Shown here in pieces: positions 36,396 through 45,510 of a DNA stretch of 64,000 bases. Made by a program: the position numbers and the translations under genes. The notes below the pieces were generated by a model that saw only the letters and a program-made list of their open reading frames with translations, did no database searches and was not told where the DNA came from. This DNA is from Propioniciclava sinopodophylli. GTDB taxonomy: Bacteria; Actinomycetota; Actinomycetes; Propionibacteriales; Propionibacteriaceae. Location of the stretch: the NCBI RefSeq assembly GCF_004324755.1, contig NZ_SDMQ01000003.1:124001-188000 (forward strand), read 5' to 3'. Every line of letters starts with the position of its first letter. Within the stretch, counting starts at the first letter, position 1.

Positions 36396-36475
36396 CCGGG
36401 GCTCTCGGCACCCAAACCCGGGGCTCTCGGCACCCAAACCCGGGGCTCTCGGCACCCAAACCCGGGGCTCTCGGC
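36396..36475. repeat. Four tandem 22-bp units in inverted orientation, ending CTCGGC
   Basis: Units begin at 36396, 36418, 36440 and 36462 (CCGGGGCTCTCGGCACCCAA-AC); the last is cut after CTCGGC. The complement starts GCCGAGAGCCCC, so the two arrays face each other and could pair into a long imperfect stem. Confidence 0.92.
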
Positions 36476-36547
36476 GGGTGGGGGCGGGGACGCAGAAGCG
36501 CCCGGCCCCAAAGGGGACCGGGCGCTCGTCTGTGTCGGAGGCGAGGC

Positions 36548-37168
36548 TCAGGCCTCCTTGCGCTGCGCGGCGGCCTCGGTCTCGGCGGCCTCGGTCTCGG
36601 CGGCCTCGGTCTCGGCGGCCTCGGTCTCGACGGCGTCAGCGGCGACGGGGGTGCCCTCGTCGGTCAGGACGATGTCCTCGGAGGCCTCGACCTCGGGGTC
36701 GACGACGTCGTCCTTGGCCGGCTTGGTGACCTTGGCGGCGGGCTTGCTGGACGCCTTGGGCGCGGCCTTGGTGCCGGTCGTCTTCGCCTTGGCCTTGCGG
36801 GACTCCTCGACCGTCTCGCCGACGATCTCGATGACGGCCATGGGGGCGTTGTCGCCCTGGCGGTTCCCGATCTTGGTGATGCGGGTGTAACCACCGTCAC
36901 GGTCGGCCATCTTCGGGGCGATCTCGGTGAACAGGACGTGCACGACGCCCTTGTCCGTGATCGTCTTCAGCACGATGCGTCGGTTGTGCAGGTCGCCGCG
37001 CTTGGCCTTGGTGATCAGCTTCTCAGCCAGGGGGCGGACGCGCTTGGCCTTGGTCTCGGTCGTGGTGATCCGGCCGTGCTCGAACAGCTGGCTGGCGAGG
37101 TTCGCCAGGAGCATCCGCTCGTGGGTCGGGCTGCCACCGAGACGGGGACCCTTCGTGGGCTTGGGCAT
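36548..37168 (-). CDS. rplQ: 50S ribosomal protein L17
   Basis: Large-subunit protein at the exit-tunnel side. The conserved core (1-118; [20 protein letters not shown], then [12 protein letters not shown]) is followed by about 85 extra residues rich in Ala, Lys, Pro and Glu, ending in four E-T-E-A-A repeats. E. coli L17 has 127 residues, so the tail is notable; long L17 tails occur in other actinobacteria. The ATG at 37168 is 19 bases after the rpoA stop. It is the last gene of the infA-rpoA cluster. Confidence 0.96.
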   Translation of the reverse strand: MPKPTKGPRLGGSPTHERMLLANLASQLFEHGRITTTETKAKRVRPLAEKLITKAKRGDLHNRRIVLKTITDKGVVHVLFTEIAPKMADRDGGYTRITKIGNRQGDNAPMAVIEIVGETVEESRKAKAKTTGTKAAPKASSKPAAKVTKPAKDDVVDPEVEASEDIVLTDEGTPVAADAVETEAAETEAAETEAAETEAAAQRKEA

Positions 37169-37187
37169 TCTTGGGTTCTCCTGGTTC

Positions 37188-38201
37188 TCAGAACTGGTCG
37201 TTGTCGTCGTCGAAGTCGGCATCCTCGTCGTAGCTGCCCAGGGCTGCCAGCGGGTCGAAGCCGGGGGCGCTGTCCTTCAGGGCCAGGCCCATCTCGTGGA
37301 GACGGAGCTTGACCTCCTCGATGGACTTGGAGCCGAAGTTGCGGATGTCGAGGAGGTCCTGCTCGGAGCGGGAGACCAGCTCGGACACGGTGTGGATGCC
37401 CTCGCGCTTGAGGCAGTTGTAGCTGCGCATCGTGAGCTTGAGCTCCTCGACCGGCAGGGCCAGGTCGGCGGCGTACTGCTCGTCGACCGGCGAAGGGCCG
37501 ATCTCGATGCCCTCGGCCTCGACGTTGAGCTCACGGGCCAGGCCGAAGAGCTCCACCAGCGTCTTGCCGGCGGACGCCACGGCGTCGCGCGGGCTGATCG
37601 CCGGCTTGGTCTCGACGTCGACGATGAGGCGGTCGAAGTCGGTGCGCTGCTCGACACGGGTGGCCTCGACCTTGTAGGTGACCCTCAGCACGGGGCTGTA
37701 GATCGAGTCGACCGGGATGCGGCCGATCTCGGAGTCGACGCTCTTGTTCTGGGCCGCGGACACGTAGCCACGGCCGCGCTCGACGACGAGCTCCATGTCG
37801 ATCTTGCCGGACGCGTTGAGCGTGGCGATGTGCATCTCGGGGTTGTGGATCTCCACACCGGCGGGCGGGGCGATGTCGGCAGCCGTGACGGCGCCGGCGC
37901 CGGCCTTGCGCAGGTACATGACCACGGGCTCGTCCTCCTCGGAGGAGAGCACGAGCTTCTTGACGTTCAGGATGATTTCGGTGACGTCCTCGACCACGCC
38001 CGGGAGCGTGGTGAACTCGTGCTGGTTGCCCTCGATCTTGATGCTGGTCACGGCCGCGCCCGGGATGGACGACAGCAGCGTGCGCCGCATGGAGTTGCCG
38101 AGCGTGTAGCCGAAGCCGGGCTCGAGCGGCTCGATGACGAAGCGCGACCGGGTGTCGGAGACGACGTCCTCGGTCAGCGTCGGGCGCTGTGCGATGAGCA
38201 T
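37188..38201 (-). CDS. rpoA: RNA polymerase alpha subunit
   Basis: Assembly platform of RNA polymerase. The 337-residue protein has the N-terminal dimer domain ([20 protein letters not shown], about 29-48), a linker, and the C-terminal domain (about 245-315) that touches UP elements and activators. I chose the ATG at 38201, with GAGAGGA seven bases upstream, over an in-frame start five codons earlier. It follows rpsD after 130 bases that contain a hairpin. Confidence 0.97.
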   Translation of the reverse strand: MLIAQRPTLTEDVVSDTRSRFVIEPLEPGFGYTLGNSMRRTLLSSIPGAAVTSIKIEGNQHEFTTLPGVVEDVTEIILNVKKLVLSSEEDEPVVMYLRKAGAGAVTAADIAPPAGVEIHNPEMHIATLNASGKIDMELVVERGRGYVSAAQNKSVDSEIGRIPVDSIYSPVLRVTYKVEATRVEQRTDFDRLIVDVETKPAISPRDAVASAGKTLVELFGLARELNVEAEGIEIGPSPVDEQYAADLALPVEELKLTMRSYNCLKREGIHTVSELVSRSEQDLLDIRNFGSKSIEEVKLRLHEMGLALKDSAPGFDPLAALGSYDEDADFDDDNDQF

Positions 38202-38288
38202 GTTGTTCCTCTCCACCGCCCACTATTTGACGGTGTTCTGCGGGCTCGGCACCGTGCCGGGCCCCTTGTGTTGCTGGGAAACCGCGCA

Positions 38289-38324
38289 AGGCGTCCGTGG
38301 GGTGTTTCCACCTCACGGACGCCT
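38289..38324 (-). promoter_or_regulatory. Hairpin between rpsD and rpoA
   Basis: Eleven-base arms AGGCGTCCGTG/CACGGACGCCT with a 14-base loop, just after the rpsD stop. There is no U-tract, so it is more likely an attenuator or RNA-processing site than a full stop. Confidence 0.5.
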
Positions 38325-38331
38325 GACGGGG

Positions 38332-38937
38332 TCACTTCGAGTAGAGCTCGACGATCAGCTGCTCGGCGACGTCGACCACGATCTGCTCGCGCGTGGGCAG
38401 CTGGTGCACCAGGATGCGCATGCGGTTCGGGCGGACGGTGAGCCACGCCGGGACGACGCGCTCGTGGTGCGTCTCGCGGGCGATGACGAACACGTCGAGG
38501 TTCAGCGACTTCGGCTTGACGTCGATGATGTCGTACGGCGTCACGCGGTAGCTCGGGATGTTGACCTTCTTGCCGTTGACCAGGAAGTGGCCGTGGACGA
38601 CGAGCTGGCGGGCCTGGCGGCGCGTGGAGGCGAAGCCGGAGCGGTAGATCACGTTGTCCAGACGGGACTCCAGGATCTGCAGCAGGATCTCGCCGGTCTT
38701 GCCGGGCTTGCGCACGGCCTCCTCGTAGTAACGGCGGAACTGCTTCTCGAGGACGCCGTAGGCGAAACGCGCCTTCTGCTTCTCGCGGAGCTGGAGCAGG
38801 TACTCCGACTCCTTGATGCGGCCGCGGCCGTGCATGCCGGGCGGGTAGGAACGGCGCTCGAACGCCTTGTCGCCACCGACGAGGTCAGTGCCGAGTCGAC
38901 GCGACTTGCGGGTGATGGGTCCGGTGTAACGGGCCAT
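38332..38937 (-). CDS. rpsD: 30S ribosomal protein S4
   Basis: 16S rRNA-binding assembly starter of 201 residues, beginning ARYTGPITRKSRRLGTDL and containing the S4 RNA-binding domain (about 92-155; R-L-D-N-V-I-Y-R-S-G-F). It has no zinc cysteines near the N terminus. ATG at 38937; rpsK ends 32 bases upstream. Confidence 0.98.
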   Translation of the reverse strand: MARYTGPITRKSRRLGTDLVGGDKAFERRSYPPGMHGRGRIKESEYLLQLREKQKARFAYGVLEKQFRRYYEEAVRKPGKTGEILLQILESRLDNVIYRSGFASTRRQARQLVVHGHFLVNGKKVNIPSYRVTPYDIIDVKPKSLNLDVFVIARETHHERVVPAWLTVRPNRMRILVHQLPTREQIVVDVAEQLIVELYSK

Positions 38938-38969
38938 GGTTCTTCAGTCTCTCTTTCTTCGGCTCGGGC

Positions 38970-39392
38970 TCAGACGCGACGGCGCTTGGGCGGACGGCAG
39001 CCGTTGTGCGGCACGGGGGTCACGTCGGAGATCGGGCCGATCTCCAGGCCCAGCGCGCCGAGCGAACGGATGGCGGTCTCGCGGCCGGAGCCGGGGCCCT
39101 TGACGAAGACATCCACGCGCTTCATGCCATGGTCCATGGCGCGGCGACCCGCGGCCTCGGCGGCCATCTGCGCGGCGAACGGCGTCGACTTGCGGGAGCC
39201 CTTGAAGCCGACGGTGCCGGCGGACGCCCACGAGATCACGGCACCGGTCGGGTCCGTGATCGAGATGATGGTGTTGTTGAACGTGCTCTTGATGTGGGCC
39301 TGCCCGGAGACGATGTTCTTCTTCTCCTTGCGGCGGACCTTGCCCTTCGCCGCGGCGGCGGCCTGAGCCTTGGTACGGCCTGCTTGTGCCAT
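38970..39392 (-). CDS. rpsK: 30S ribosomal protein S11
   Basis: Platform protein of the 30S subunit, 140 residues. The core [18 protein letters not shown] and the C-terminal [16 protein letters not shown] are intact. About 20 extra basic/Ala residues open the protein ([18 protein letters not shown]). It starts 32 bases after rpsM. Confidence 0.98.
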   Translation of the reverse strand: MAQAGRTKAQAAAAAKGKVRRKEKKNIVSGQAHIKSTFNNTIISITDPTGAVISWASAGTVGFKGSRKSTPFAAQMAAEAAGRRAMDHGMKRVDVFVKGPGSGRETAIRSLGALGLEIGPISDVTPVPHNGCRPPKRRRV

Positions 39393-39424
39393 GTGTCAGT
39401 TCTCCTGGTCTATCAAGGGCCGCG

Positions 39425-39799
39425 TCAGCGGACCTTCTTCTTGCCGGCGACAGCCTTCTTCTTGCCCTTGCGCGTACGAGCGTTGGTCTTCGTGCGCTGT
39501 CCGTGGACCGGGAGGCCCATGCGGTGGCGGCGGCCCTGGTAGGAGCCGATCTCGATCTTGCGGCGGATGTCCGCGGCGACGGTACGACGGAGGTCACCCT
39601 CGGTCTCGTAGTTCGCCTCGATGAAGTCACGCATCGCGACGAGCTGCTCGTCGGTCAGGTCCTTCACGCGGACGTCGCCGCTGACGCCGGTGGCGGCCAG
39701 GATCTCCTTGGCGCGGGTGCGGCCGATGCCAAAGATGTAGGTGAGGCCGATCTCCAGACGCTTCTCGCGCGGAAGATCGACACCGATGAGACGTGCCAT
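39425..39799 (-). CDS. rpsM: 30S ribosomal protein S13
   Basis: Head protein touching the 50S subunit and P-site tRNA, 124 residues: [20 protein letters not shown] to the basic tail ending [11 protein letters not shown]. The ATG at 39799 is preceded by GAAAGGAA. A 226-base leader separates it from rpmJ. Confidence 0.98.
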   Translation of the reverse strand: MARLIGVDLPREKRLEIGLTYIFGIGRTRAKEILAATGVSGDVRVKDLTDEQLVAMRDFIEANYETEGDLRRTVAADIRRKIEIGSYQGRRHRMGLPVHGQRTKTNARTRKGKKKAVAGKKKVR

Positions 39800-40025
39800 C
39801 AGGCGATTCCTTTCGATGTACGACCCGTGGGTCGCGAAGGTGTGTGGCGTGCGGCGTCCCGTGCGCCTGAGCGCGGGCCTCGGCCTTCGTCCGAGGGTGG
39901 ATCCGACGGGGCTGGCGTGCGGACCGCGAAGGGTCCGCGCCTCGACGGGTGTGCCGTCACGTTCTTCTCTTGTGTTGGAGGGGCTCCAACGGTGATCGTG
40001 TCCCTCCGGCCCTGCAGCGGGGGCG

Positions 40026-40139
40026 TCAGCCCTGGCGCTGCTTGTGGCGCGGGTTCTCGCAGATCACCATCACGCGACCATGCCGGCGGATCACCTTGCA
40101 CTTGTCGCAGATCCTCTTGACGCTCGGCTGAACCTTCAT
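40026..40139 (-). CDS. rpmJ: 50S ribosomal protein L36 (zinc-binding form)
   Basis: Smallest large-subunit protein, 37 residues: [14 protein letters not shown]... ending R-H-K-Q-R-Q-G. Cys11, Cys14, Cys27 and His32 form the zinc site, so it is the C+ form. It lies between infA and rpsM, as usual. The spacer to rpsM (39800-40025) carries a GTTGGAG-GGG-CTCCAAC hairpin at 39974-39990. Confidence 0.96.
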   Translation of the reverse strand: MKVQPSVKRICDKCKVIRRHGRVMVICENPRHKQRQG

Positions 40140-40214
40140 CGAGCTACTTTCTTGACTTGCGCCGGGCACAGGGACGTCCCTGGACCGACTGGATGGATAC
40201 TTCGAGAACGACGG

Positions 40215-40436
40215 TCACTTGTGCCGGTAGACGATGCGTCCGCGCGTGAGGTCGTACGGTGACAACTCCACGACGACCCGGTCGCTCGGCAGGATGCGGA
40301 TGTAGTGCTGCCGCATCTTGCCGCTGATGGTCGCCAGTACGCGGTGCCCGTTGGTCAGCTCAACGCGGAACATGGCGTTGGGCAGAGCTTCGACGACGGA
40401 GCCCTCCATCTCGAGGGCGCCTTCCTTCTTGGCCAT
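40215..40436 (-). CDS. infA: Translation initiation factor IF-1
   Basis: OB-fold factor of 73 residues that blocks the ribosomal A site during initiation. Sequence [20 protein letters not shown] through [13 protein letters not shown] is canonical. It heads the rpmJ-rpsM-rpsK-rpsD-rpoA-rplQ run. Upstream is the DUF1707 gene, separated by 102 bases. Confidence 0.98.
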   Translation of the reverse strand: MAKKEGALEMEGSVVEALPNAMFRVELTNGHRVLATISGKMRQHYIRILPSDRVVVELSPYDLTRGRIVYRHK

Positions 40437-40538
40437 GATCTCCTAAGGGAACGCTTCGCCACCTGAGGACACAGGTGACCGACGTCCCATGCTACTCCAC
40501 AGCCGCAGACTCGCCCAAATCCCCCGGAGGGGTCGCGA

Positions 40539-40910
40539 TCAGAGCAGGAGCGCGAGCACGACGACCAGCAGCAGCAACGCTGCGACGACGCCGCCGGCGA
40601 TGACCTTGGCCACCAGGGCACCACTGGGCTGGATTGGCTCCGACAGCTCCCCCGGACGCCCCACCCCCTGCTCGACGATCGCGGGGACGTCGTGGGTCGC
40701 GACGCCCGGCACGGCTTCGACGACGGGGACGACCTCGCCCAGCGTTGTCGCGCCGAACAGCGCATCCAGCAGGCGCGGGTAGTCGTCGGGCGACACCTCG
40801 CCGCGCTCGAACGCCGCATTGAGACGCTCGACGAGGCGGTTCCGCTCGTCGTCGGACAGGGGCGCGCCGGGGGTGGCCCGGTACTTCGAGGATCGCGGCA
40901 GCTCGGCCAT
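40539..40910 (-). CDS. DUF1707-like domain membrane protein
   Basis: A 123-residue protein. The N-terminal part (about 17-65: L-S-D-D-E-R-N-R-L-V-E-R-L-N-A-A-F-E-R-G-E) resembles the DUF1707/SHOCT-like helix pair seen in many actinobacterial membrane proteins. A middle Pro/Val-rich stretch leads to one C-terminal membrane helix (about 98-123) ending in Leu/Val. Its function is unknown. It is divergent from the ABC transporter operon and upstream of infA on the same strand. Confidence 0.65.
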   Translation of the reverse strand: MAELPRSSKYRATPGAPLSDDERNRLVERLNAAFERGEVSPDDYPRLLDALFGATTLGEVVPVVEAVPGVATHDVPAIVEQGVGRPGELSEPIQPSGALVAKVIAGGVVAALLLLVVVLALLL

Positions 40911-41044
40911 GCCTCCACCCTAGCCGCACCCCCGGACGCCGCCGGTTGAGATCGGCGTTCCGGCGGCCCCGCCGCTGGATATCGTGGCCCGGTCCGCTCC
41001 GGCCCCCTGTGCGCCGGGGCCCGGGAGTGAAGGAAGAACCCATC

Positions 41045-42058
41045 GTGAAGCGCAACCCCGTCATCGTCGTCGCGGGCCTCGTCGCCGCCCTGTCGCTGGC
41101 CGTCACCGGCTGCGCCTCGGGCGCCCCGGCCACGTCCGCCCCGGCGTCCACCGCCGGCACGTCGGCAGCCCCTGCCGCCGACCGCGAGTACAAGATCGGC
41201 ATCTCGCAGTACGTCTCCCACGCGTCGCTGGACGCCGCGCGCGACGGCTTCAAGGAGGCCCTCGCCGACGCGGGCCTCAAGGTCACCTACGACGAGAAGA
41301 ACGCCCAGACGGATGCCGCGACCAACACCACGATCGCGACCACGTTCGCCTCGGCCGACCTCGACCTCGTGCTCGCCATCGCGACCCCGTCGGCGCAGGC
41401 CGCCGCGCAGGCCATCGCCGACACCCCGGTCCTGTTCACCGCCGTCACCGACCCGGTCGCCGCCAAGCTCGTGGCGTCCGCGGATGCCCCCGGCGCCAAC
41501 GTGACCGGCACGTCCGACATGAACCCGGTTGCCGAGCAGATCGCCCTGATCAAGAAGCTCAAGCCGGAGGCCAGGACGGTCGGCATCATCTACAGCTCAG
41601 GTGAGGTCAACTCCGAGGTGCAGGTCGCCGCCGCGAAGGAGGCCGCCGCGAAGGAGGGCCTGGAGGTCGTCGAGCGCACGATCACCACGACCGCCGAGGT
41701 GCAGCAGGCCGCCAACGCCCTGGAGGTCGACGCGATCTACGTGCCGACCGACAACAACGTCGTCTCGGCCCTCGAGTCCGTCGTCCAGGTCGCCGAGACC
41801 AAGCAGATTCCGCTGGTCGTCGGCGAGGGCGACTCGGTCGCCAAGGGCGGCATCATCACCTACGGCCTCGACTACACCAAGCTCGGCTACCAGACCGGCG
41901 AGATGGCCATCAAGGTGCTCAAGGGCGAGGCGCAGCCGGCGACCATGCCCGTCGAGACCCTCAAGGACCTCAAGGTGTACGTGAACAAGGCCGCCGCCGA
42001 GCGCATGGGCATCACCGTCCCCGCCGACCTGCTCGACGGCGCCGAGGTCGTCGGCTGA
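41045..42058 (+). CDS. ABC transporter substrate-binding lipoprotein (TrpX/ABC_sub_bind type)
   Basis: Periplasmic-type binding protein of 337 residues anchored by a lipid: a signal peptide with lipobox V-T-G-C (Cys about 23), then an Ala/Thr/Ser-rich linker. The mature part fits the ABC_sub_bind (PF04392) group that binds tryptophan, tyrosine or related compounds: K-I-G-I-S-Q-Y-V-S-H-A-S-L-D-A, then the S-D-M-N-P-V segment. The GTG at 41045 follows AAGGAA (41030-41035). It is the first gene of a three-gene transporter operon; the ligand is an inference. Confidence 0.85.
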   Translation: MKRNPVIVVAGLVAALSLAVTGCASGAPATSAPASTAGTSAAPAADREYKIGISQYVSHASLDAARDGFKEALADAGLKVTYDEKNAQTDAATNTTIATTFASADLDLVLAIATPSAQAAAQAIADTPVLFTAVTDPVAAKLVASADAPGANVTGTSDMNPVAEQIALIKKLKPEARTVGIIYSSGEVNSEVQVAAAKEAAAKEGLEVVERTITTTAEVQQAANALEVDAIYVPTDNNVVSALESVVQVAETKQIPLVVGEGDSVAKGGIITYGLDYTKLGYQTGEMAIKVLKGEAQPATMPVETLKDLKVYVNKAAAERMGITVPADLLDGAEVVG

Positions 42059-42062
42059 CCTC

Positions 42063-42974
42063 ATGCTCTCCGCTCTTGACCTGGGCCTGATCTACGGCCT
42101 GATGGCGCTCGGGGTCTACCTCACGTTCCGCGTGCTGGACTTCCCCGACCTGACCGTCGACGGCAGCTTCACGACCGGAGCTGCCGTCGCGGCGTCCCTC
42201 ATCATCGCCGGCCAGTCGCCGTGGATCGCCACGGCGGCCGGCGCGGCAGCGGGCGCCGTAGCGGGCCTGGTCACGGGCTTGTTGCACACCAAGGGGAGGA
42301 TCAACCCGCTCCTGGCGGGGATCCTCACCCAGATCGCGCTCTACTCCATCAACCTGCGCATCATGGGGCGGGCCAACTTGCCCCTGCTGCGCACCGACAC
42401 CCTGCTGTCCGGCCTGCGGGACGACCGTGTGCTCGGCACGTGGGCGTCCGTCGGCATCTTCGCCCTTGTGGTGTTCGCGTTCATGCTCGCGCTGGACTGG
42501 TTCCTCAACACCGACCTCGGGCTGGCGCTTCAGGCCACCGGCGACAACGAGCGGATGATCCGCGCCCAGGGCGTCTCCACCGACAACACCAAGATCCTCG
42601 GTCTGAGCCTCTCCAACGCGCTCGTAGCGCTCGCGGGCGGCCTCATCGCCCAGTACCAGGGCTTCGCCGACATCGGCATGGGCATCGGCCTCATCGTGGC
42701 CGGCCTGGCCTCGGTCATCATCGGGCAGGCGGTCATCCCGGGCCGCCGGTTCATCTTCGCGACGCTGGCGGTGGTGGTCGGCTCGGTCGTCTACCGCATC
42801 GTCATCCAGCTGGCCCTGACCGCGGGCGCCGACCCGAACGACATGAAGCTCATCTCGGCGCTCCTCGTGATCGCCGCGCTCCTGCTGCCCCGGCTCGCCG
42901 TCTTCCGGCGCCTGCGGGCCAGACGGCGGGAGCGGCTGATGGCCGCCGCAGAGACGGGAGAGGCCCGTGCTTGA
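42063..42974 (+). CDS. ABC transporter permease
   Basis: Integral membrane subunit of 303 residues with eight to nine helices, of the BPD_transp_2 (LivH/RbsC-like) fold. It opens LGLIYGLMALGVYLTFRVLD-F-P-D-L-T-V-D-G-S-F, the typical start of TrpY-like permeases, and has the ATPase-contact loop A-T-G-D-N-E-R-M-I-R-A-Q-G. It starts four bases after the binding-protein stop and overlaps the ATPase gene by eight bases. Confidence 0.9.
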   Translation: MLSALDLGLIYGLMALGVYLTFRVLDFPDLTVDGSFTTGAAVAASLIIAGQSPWIATAAGAAAGAVAGLVTGLLHTKGRINPLLAGILTQIALYSINLRIMGRANLPLLRTDTLLSGLRDDRVLGTWASVGIFALVVFAFMLALDWFLNTDLGLALQATGDNERMIRAQGVSTDNTKILGLSLSNALVALAGGLIAQYQGFADIGMGIGLIVAGLASVIIGQAVIPGRRFIFATLAVVVGSVVYRIVIQLALTAGADPNDMKLISALLVIAALLLPRLAVFRRLRARRRERLMAAAETGEARA

Positions 42975-43752
42975 GGTCCGCAACCTGCGCAAGATCTTCT
43001 TCCAGCACACGCCGAACGAGAAGGTCGCCCTCGACGGTGTCGACCTGACCCTGGCCGAGGGCGACTTCGTCACGGTCATCGGCTCGAACGGCGCCGGCAA
43101 GTCGACGCTGCTGAACCTGGTGGCCGGCGAGTTCCGCCCCGAGGCGGGCACCGTCCACATCGACGGGGTGGACGTCACGAAGATGCCCGTGCACAAGGTG
43201 GCCCGCTGGGTCGGCCGCGTCTTCCAGGACCCGATGGCCGGCACCACCCCGAACGGCACCATCGAGCAGAACCTGGCCATGGCGTTCGCCCGCGGGAAGA
43301 CGCGCGGCCTGCGCACCGGCGTGACCCGCGCCAAGCGCGAGCTGTTCCGCGAGGAGCTGGCCAGCCTCGAACTCGGCCTGGAGAACCGTCTGCGCACCGA
43401 CGTCGGCCTGCTCTCGGGCGGTCAGCGCCAGGCGCTCTCGCTGCTGATGGCCACGTTCAGCGGCCCCAAGATCCTGTTGCTGGACGAGCACACCGCCGCC
43501 CTCGACCCCGCCCGCGCGGCGCTCGTCACGCGGCTGACGGACGAGGCGGTAGCCCGGCACGGCCTGACGACGCTCATGGTGACCCACAACATGCACCAGG
43601 CGCTGTCCATGGGCAACCGGCTGATCATGATGCACGAGGGCCGGATCATCTACGACCTCGCCGGGGAGGACAAGAAGAAGGCCACCACGGACGACCTCCT
43701 CCACGAGTTCGCCAAGCTCAAGGCCGTGTCCGACCGGACGCTGCTCGCCTAG
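42967..43752 (+). CDS. ABC transporter ATP-binding protein
   Basis: Energising subunit of 261 residues with Walker A G39SNGAGKS46, signature L-L-S-G-G-Q-R-Q and Walker B I-L-L-L-D-E-H-T-A-A-L-D. The GTG at 42967 lies inside the permease gene. With the two preceding genes it forms a complete TrpXYZ-like importer. Its TAG stop (43750-43752) shares bases with the fhs stop on the other strand (CTAG). Confidence 0.93.
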   Translation: MLEVRNLRKIFFQHTPNEKVALDGVDLTLAEGDFVTVIGSNGAGKSTLLNLVAGEFRPEAGTVHIDGVDVTKMPVHKVARWVGRVFQDPMAGTTPNGTIEQNLAMAFARGKTRGLRTGVTRAKRELFREELASLELGLENRLRTDVGLLSGGQRQALSLLMATFSGPKILLLDEHTAALDPARAALVTRLTDEAVARHGLTTLMVTHNMHQALSMGNRLIMMHEGRIIYDLAGEDKKKATTDDLLHEFAKLKAVSDRTLLA

Positions 43753-45443
43753 AAGAGCCCGACGATCCGGCCGTCCTCGGCCAGGTCCATGCGCTCGGCG
43801 GCCGGGTGCGAGCCCAGCCCGGGCATCGTCTGCATCTGGCCCGACAACACGTAGACGTACCCGGCGCCGGCCGCGAGGCGCACCTCGCGGATCGGCAGCG
43901 TCCACCCCTTGGGGGCCCCCCGGTCGGCAGGGGTGGCCGTGGTCGACAGGTGCGTCTTGGCGATGAGCACCGGCAGCCCGCCGAAGCCCAGGTCGGTGAG
44001 CCGCTTCAGCTCGGACGCCGCGGCCGGCGCGTAGTCGACGGACGCCGCCCCGTACACCTTCGTGGCCAGGGCCTCGATCTTGTCGGTCAGCGGGACGTCC
44101 AGCTCGTAGGTGTAGCGCAGGTGTGTGCCGGCCTCGGTGGCCTCCAGCACCGTGCGCGCGAGCGCCGTCGCCCCCGCTCCCCCGTCGGCCACGTGCGTCG
44201 ACACCGCACACGGGACGCCGCGCTGGTGGGCGAAGCGCGCGATGACCGCGTGCTCGGAGGCGTGGTCGTCGGGGAACGCGTTGATCGCGACCACCGCCGG
44301 GACGCCCGTGCCCGCGACGATGTCGAGGTGGTGGGCCAGGTTGGACAGGCCCGCCGCGACGTCGTCGGGGTTCTCCTCCAGCAGCTCGGGAGGCAGCGGC
44401 TTGCCGGCGACGACCTTGAACCGCCCCGAGTGCACCTTCAGCGCGCGGACCGTCACCACCACGACCGCGGCGTCCGGGACGAAGCCGGACGTGCGGCACT
44501 TCACGTTCACGAAGCGCTCGTAGCCCAGGTCGGCACCGAAGCCCGCCTCGGTCACGACGATGTCGGAGCGGGACAGCCCCACGTGGTCGGCCACGATCGA
44601 GGAGTTGCCGGTGGCGATGTTGCCGAACGGTCCGCAGTGGATCAGAGCGGGCTGGCCCTCCAGGGTCTGCAGCAAGTTGGGACGGACGGCGTCCTTGAGC
44701 AGGACGGCCATCGCGCCGGCCGCCTTGAGGTCCTCTGCCGTGACCGGCGCGCCCTCGCCGGTGTACCCGACGACGATGCGCCCGAGCCGCTGCCGCAGGT
44801 CCGTCAGCGATGTCGAGAGCGCCAGGATGGTCATCACCTCGGACGCCGCGGTGATGTCGAAGCGCGCCTGCCGCGGGACGCCGTCGAGACGTCCGCCCAG
44901 ACCGACGATGATGTTGCGCAGGGCCCGATCGTTCATGTCGAGCACGCGACCCCACGTGATGGAGTGCGCCGCGATGCCCAGCGCATTGCCGTGCTGCAGG
45001 TGGTTGTCGAGCATCGCGGCCAGCAGGTTGTGTGCGGCCGTGACGGCATGGAAGTCGCCGGTGAGGTGCAGGTTCATCGTCTCCATCGGCACGATCTGCG
45101 ACCAGCCCGCACCCGCGGCACCGCCCTTGATGCCGAACACCGGCCCGAGCGACGGCTGCCGCAGCACCGCGGTGGCGCGCTTGCCGAGCCTGCCCAGGCC
45201 CTGCACGAGCCCGACTGCGGTGGTGGTCTTGCCCTCCCCCAACGGCGTCGGGGTGACGGCGGTCACGACGACGTACTTGCCGGCCGGACGCCGTGCGCCC
45301 ACCGCCTCCAGTTCCACCTTGGCGGCGTGGCGACCGTAGGGTTCGAGGTCGTCGACCCCCAGGTCGAGGACGGCACCGATGTCGGAGGTGGGCCGCAGCG
45401 TCGCGGCCTGGGCGATCTCGAGATCAGAGGGCACGGCCCCCAT
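43749..45443 (-). CDS. fhs: Formate-tetrahydrofolate ligase
   Basis: Makes 10-formyl-THF from formate, THF and ATP, feeding purine and fMet synthesis. The 564-residue protein has the ATP loop T66PLGEGKT73 and the conserved L-R-Q-P-S-L-G-P-V-F-G-I-K-G-G-A-A-G region. It begins with ATG at 45443, 67 bases after map on the same strand. It ends tail-to-tail with the ABC transporter operon, with no spacer. It lies inside what is usually a continuous map-infA order. Confidence 0.97.
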   Translation of the reverse strand: MGAVPSDLEIAQAATLRPTSDIGAVLDLGVDDLEPYGRHAAKVELEAVGARRPAGKYVVVTAVTPTPLGEGKTTTAVGLVQGLGRLGKRATAVLRQPSLGPVFGIKGGAAGAGWSQIVPMETMNLHLTGDFHAVTAAHNLLAAMLDNHLQHGNALGIAAHSITWGRVLDMNDRALRNIIVGLGGRLDGVPRQARFDITAASEVMTILALSTSLTDLRQRLGRIVVGYTGEGAPVTAEDLKAAGAMAVLLKDAVRPNLLQTLEGQPALIHCGPFGNIATGNSSIVADHVGLSRSDIVVTEAGFGADLGYERFVNVKCRTSGFVPDAAVVVVTVRALKVHSGRFKVVAGKPLPPELLEENPDDVAAGLSNLAHHLDIVAGTGVPAVVAINAFPDDHASEHAVIARFAHQRGVPCAVSTHVADGGAGATALARTVLEATEAGTHLRYTYELDVPLTDKIEALATKVYGAASVDYAPAAASELKRLTDLGFGGLPVLIAKTHLSTTATPADRGAPKGWTLPIREVRLAAGAGYVYVLSGQMQTMPGLGSHPAAERMDLAEDGRIVGLF

Positions 45444-45510
45444 TCAACCATCCGGCCCGCCCGATGGGCCGATCTCAGCGGCGCCGGGGGCACGGAGTGA
45501 AGAGTTGCGG

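Larger units (their letters stand above)
36202..36547. other. 346-base spacer between rpf and rplQ
   Basis: Holds a perfect hairpin (36225-36257), two opposed 22-bp repeat arrays (36305-36475) and a short GC-rich inverted repeat around 36500-36530 (CGCCCGGCCCC...GGGACCGGGCG) that may end the rplQ transcript. No gene is credible here. Confidence 0.75.

Noticed and set aside
36305-36475. Possible CRISPR array
   Set aside because: Units are contiguous 22-mers without unique 30-40 base spacers, the orientation flips midway, and no cas gene is present.
40911-41044. A T-box or other riboswitch in front of the amino-acid-type ABC transporter
   Set aside because: The leader is only 134 bases, with no T-box motif (TGGNACC) and no obvious terminator/antiterminator pair.
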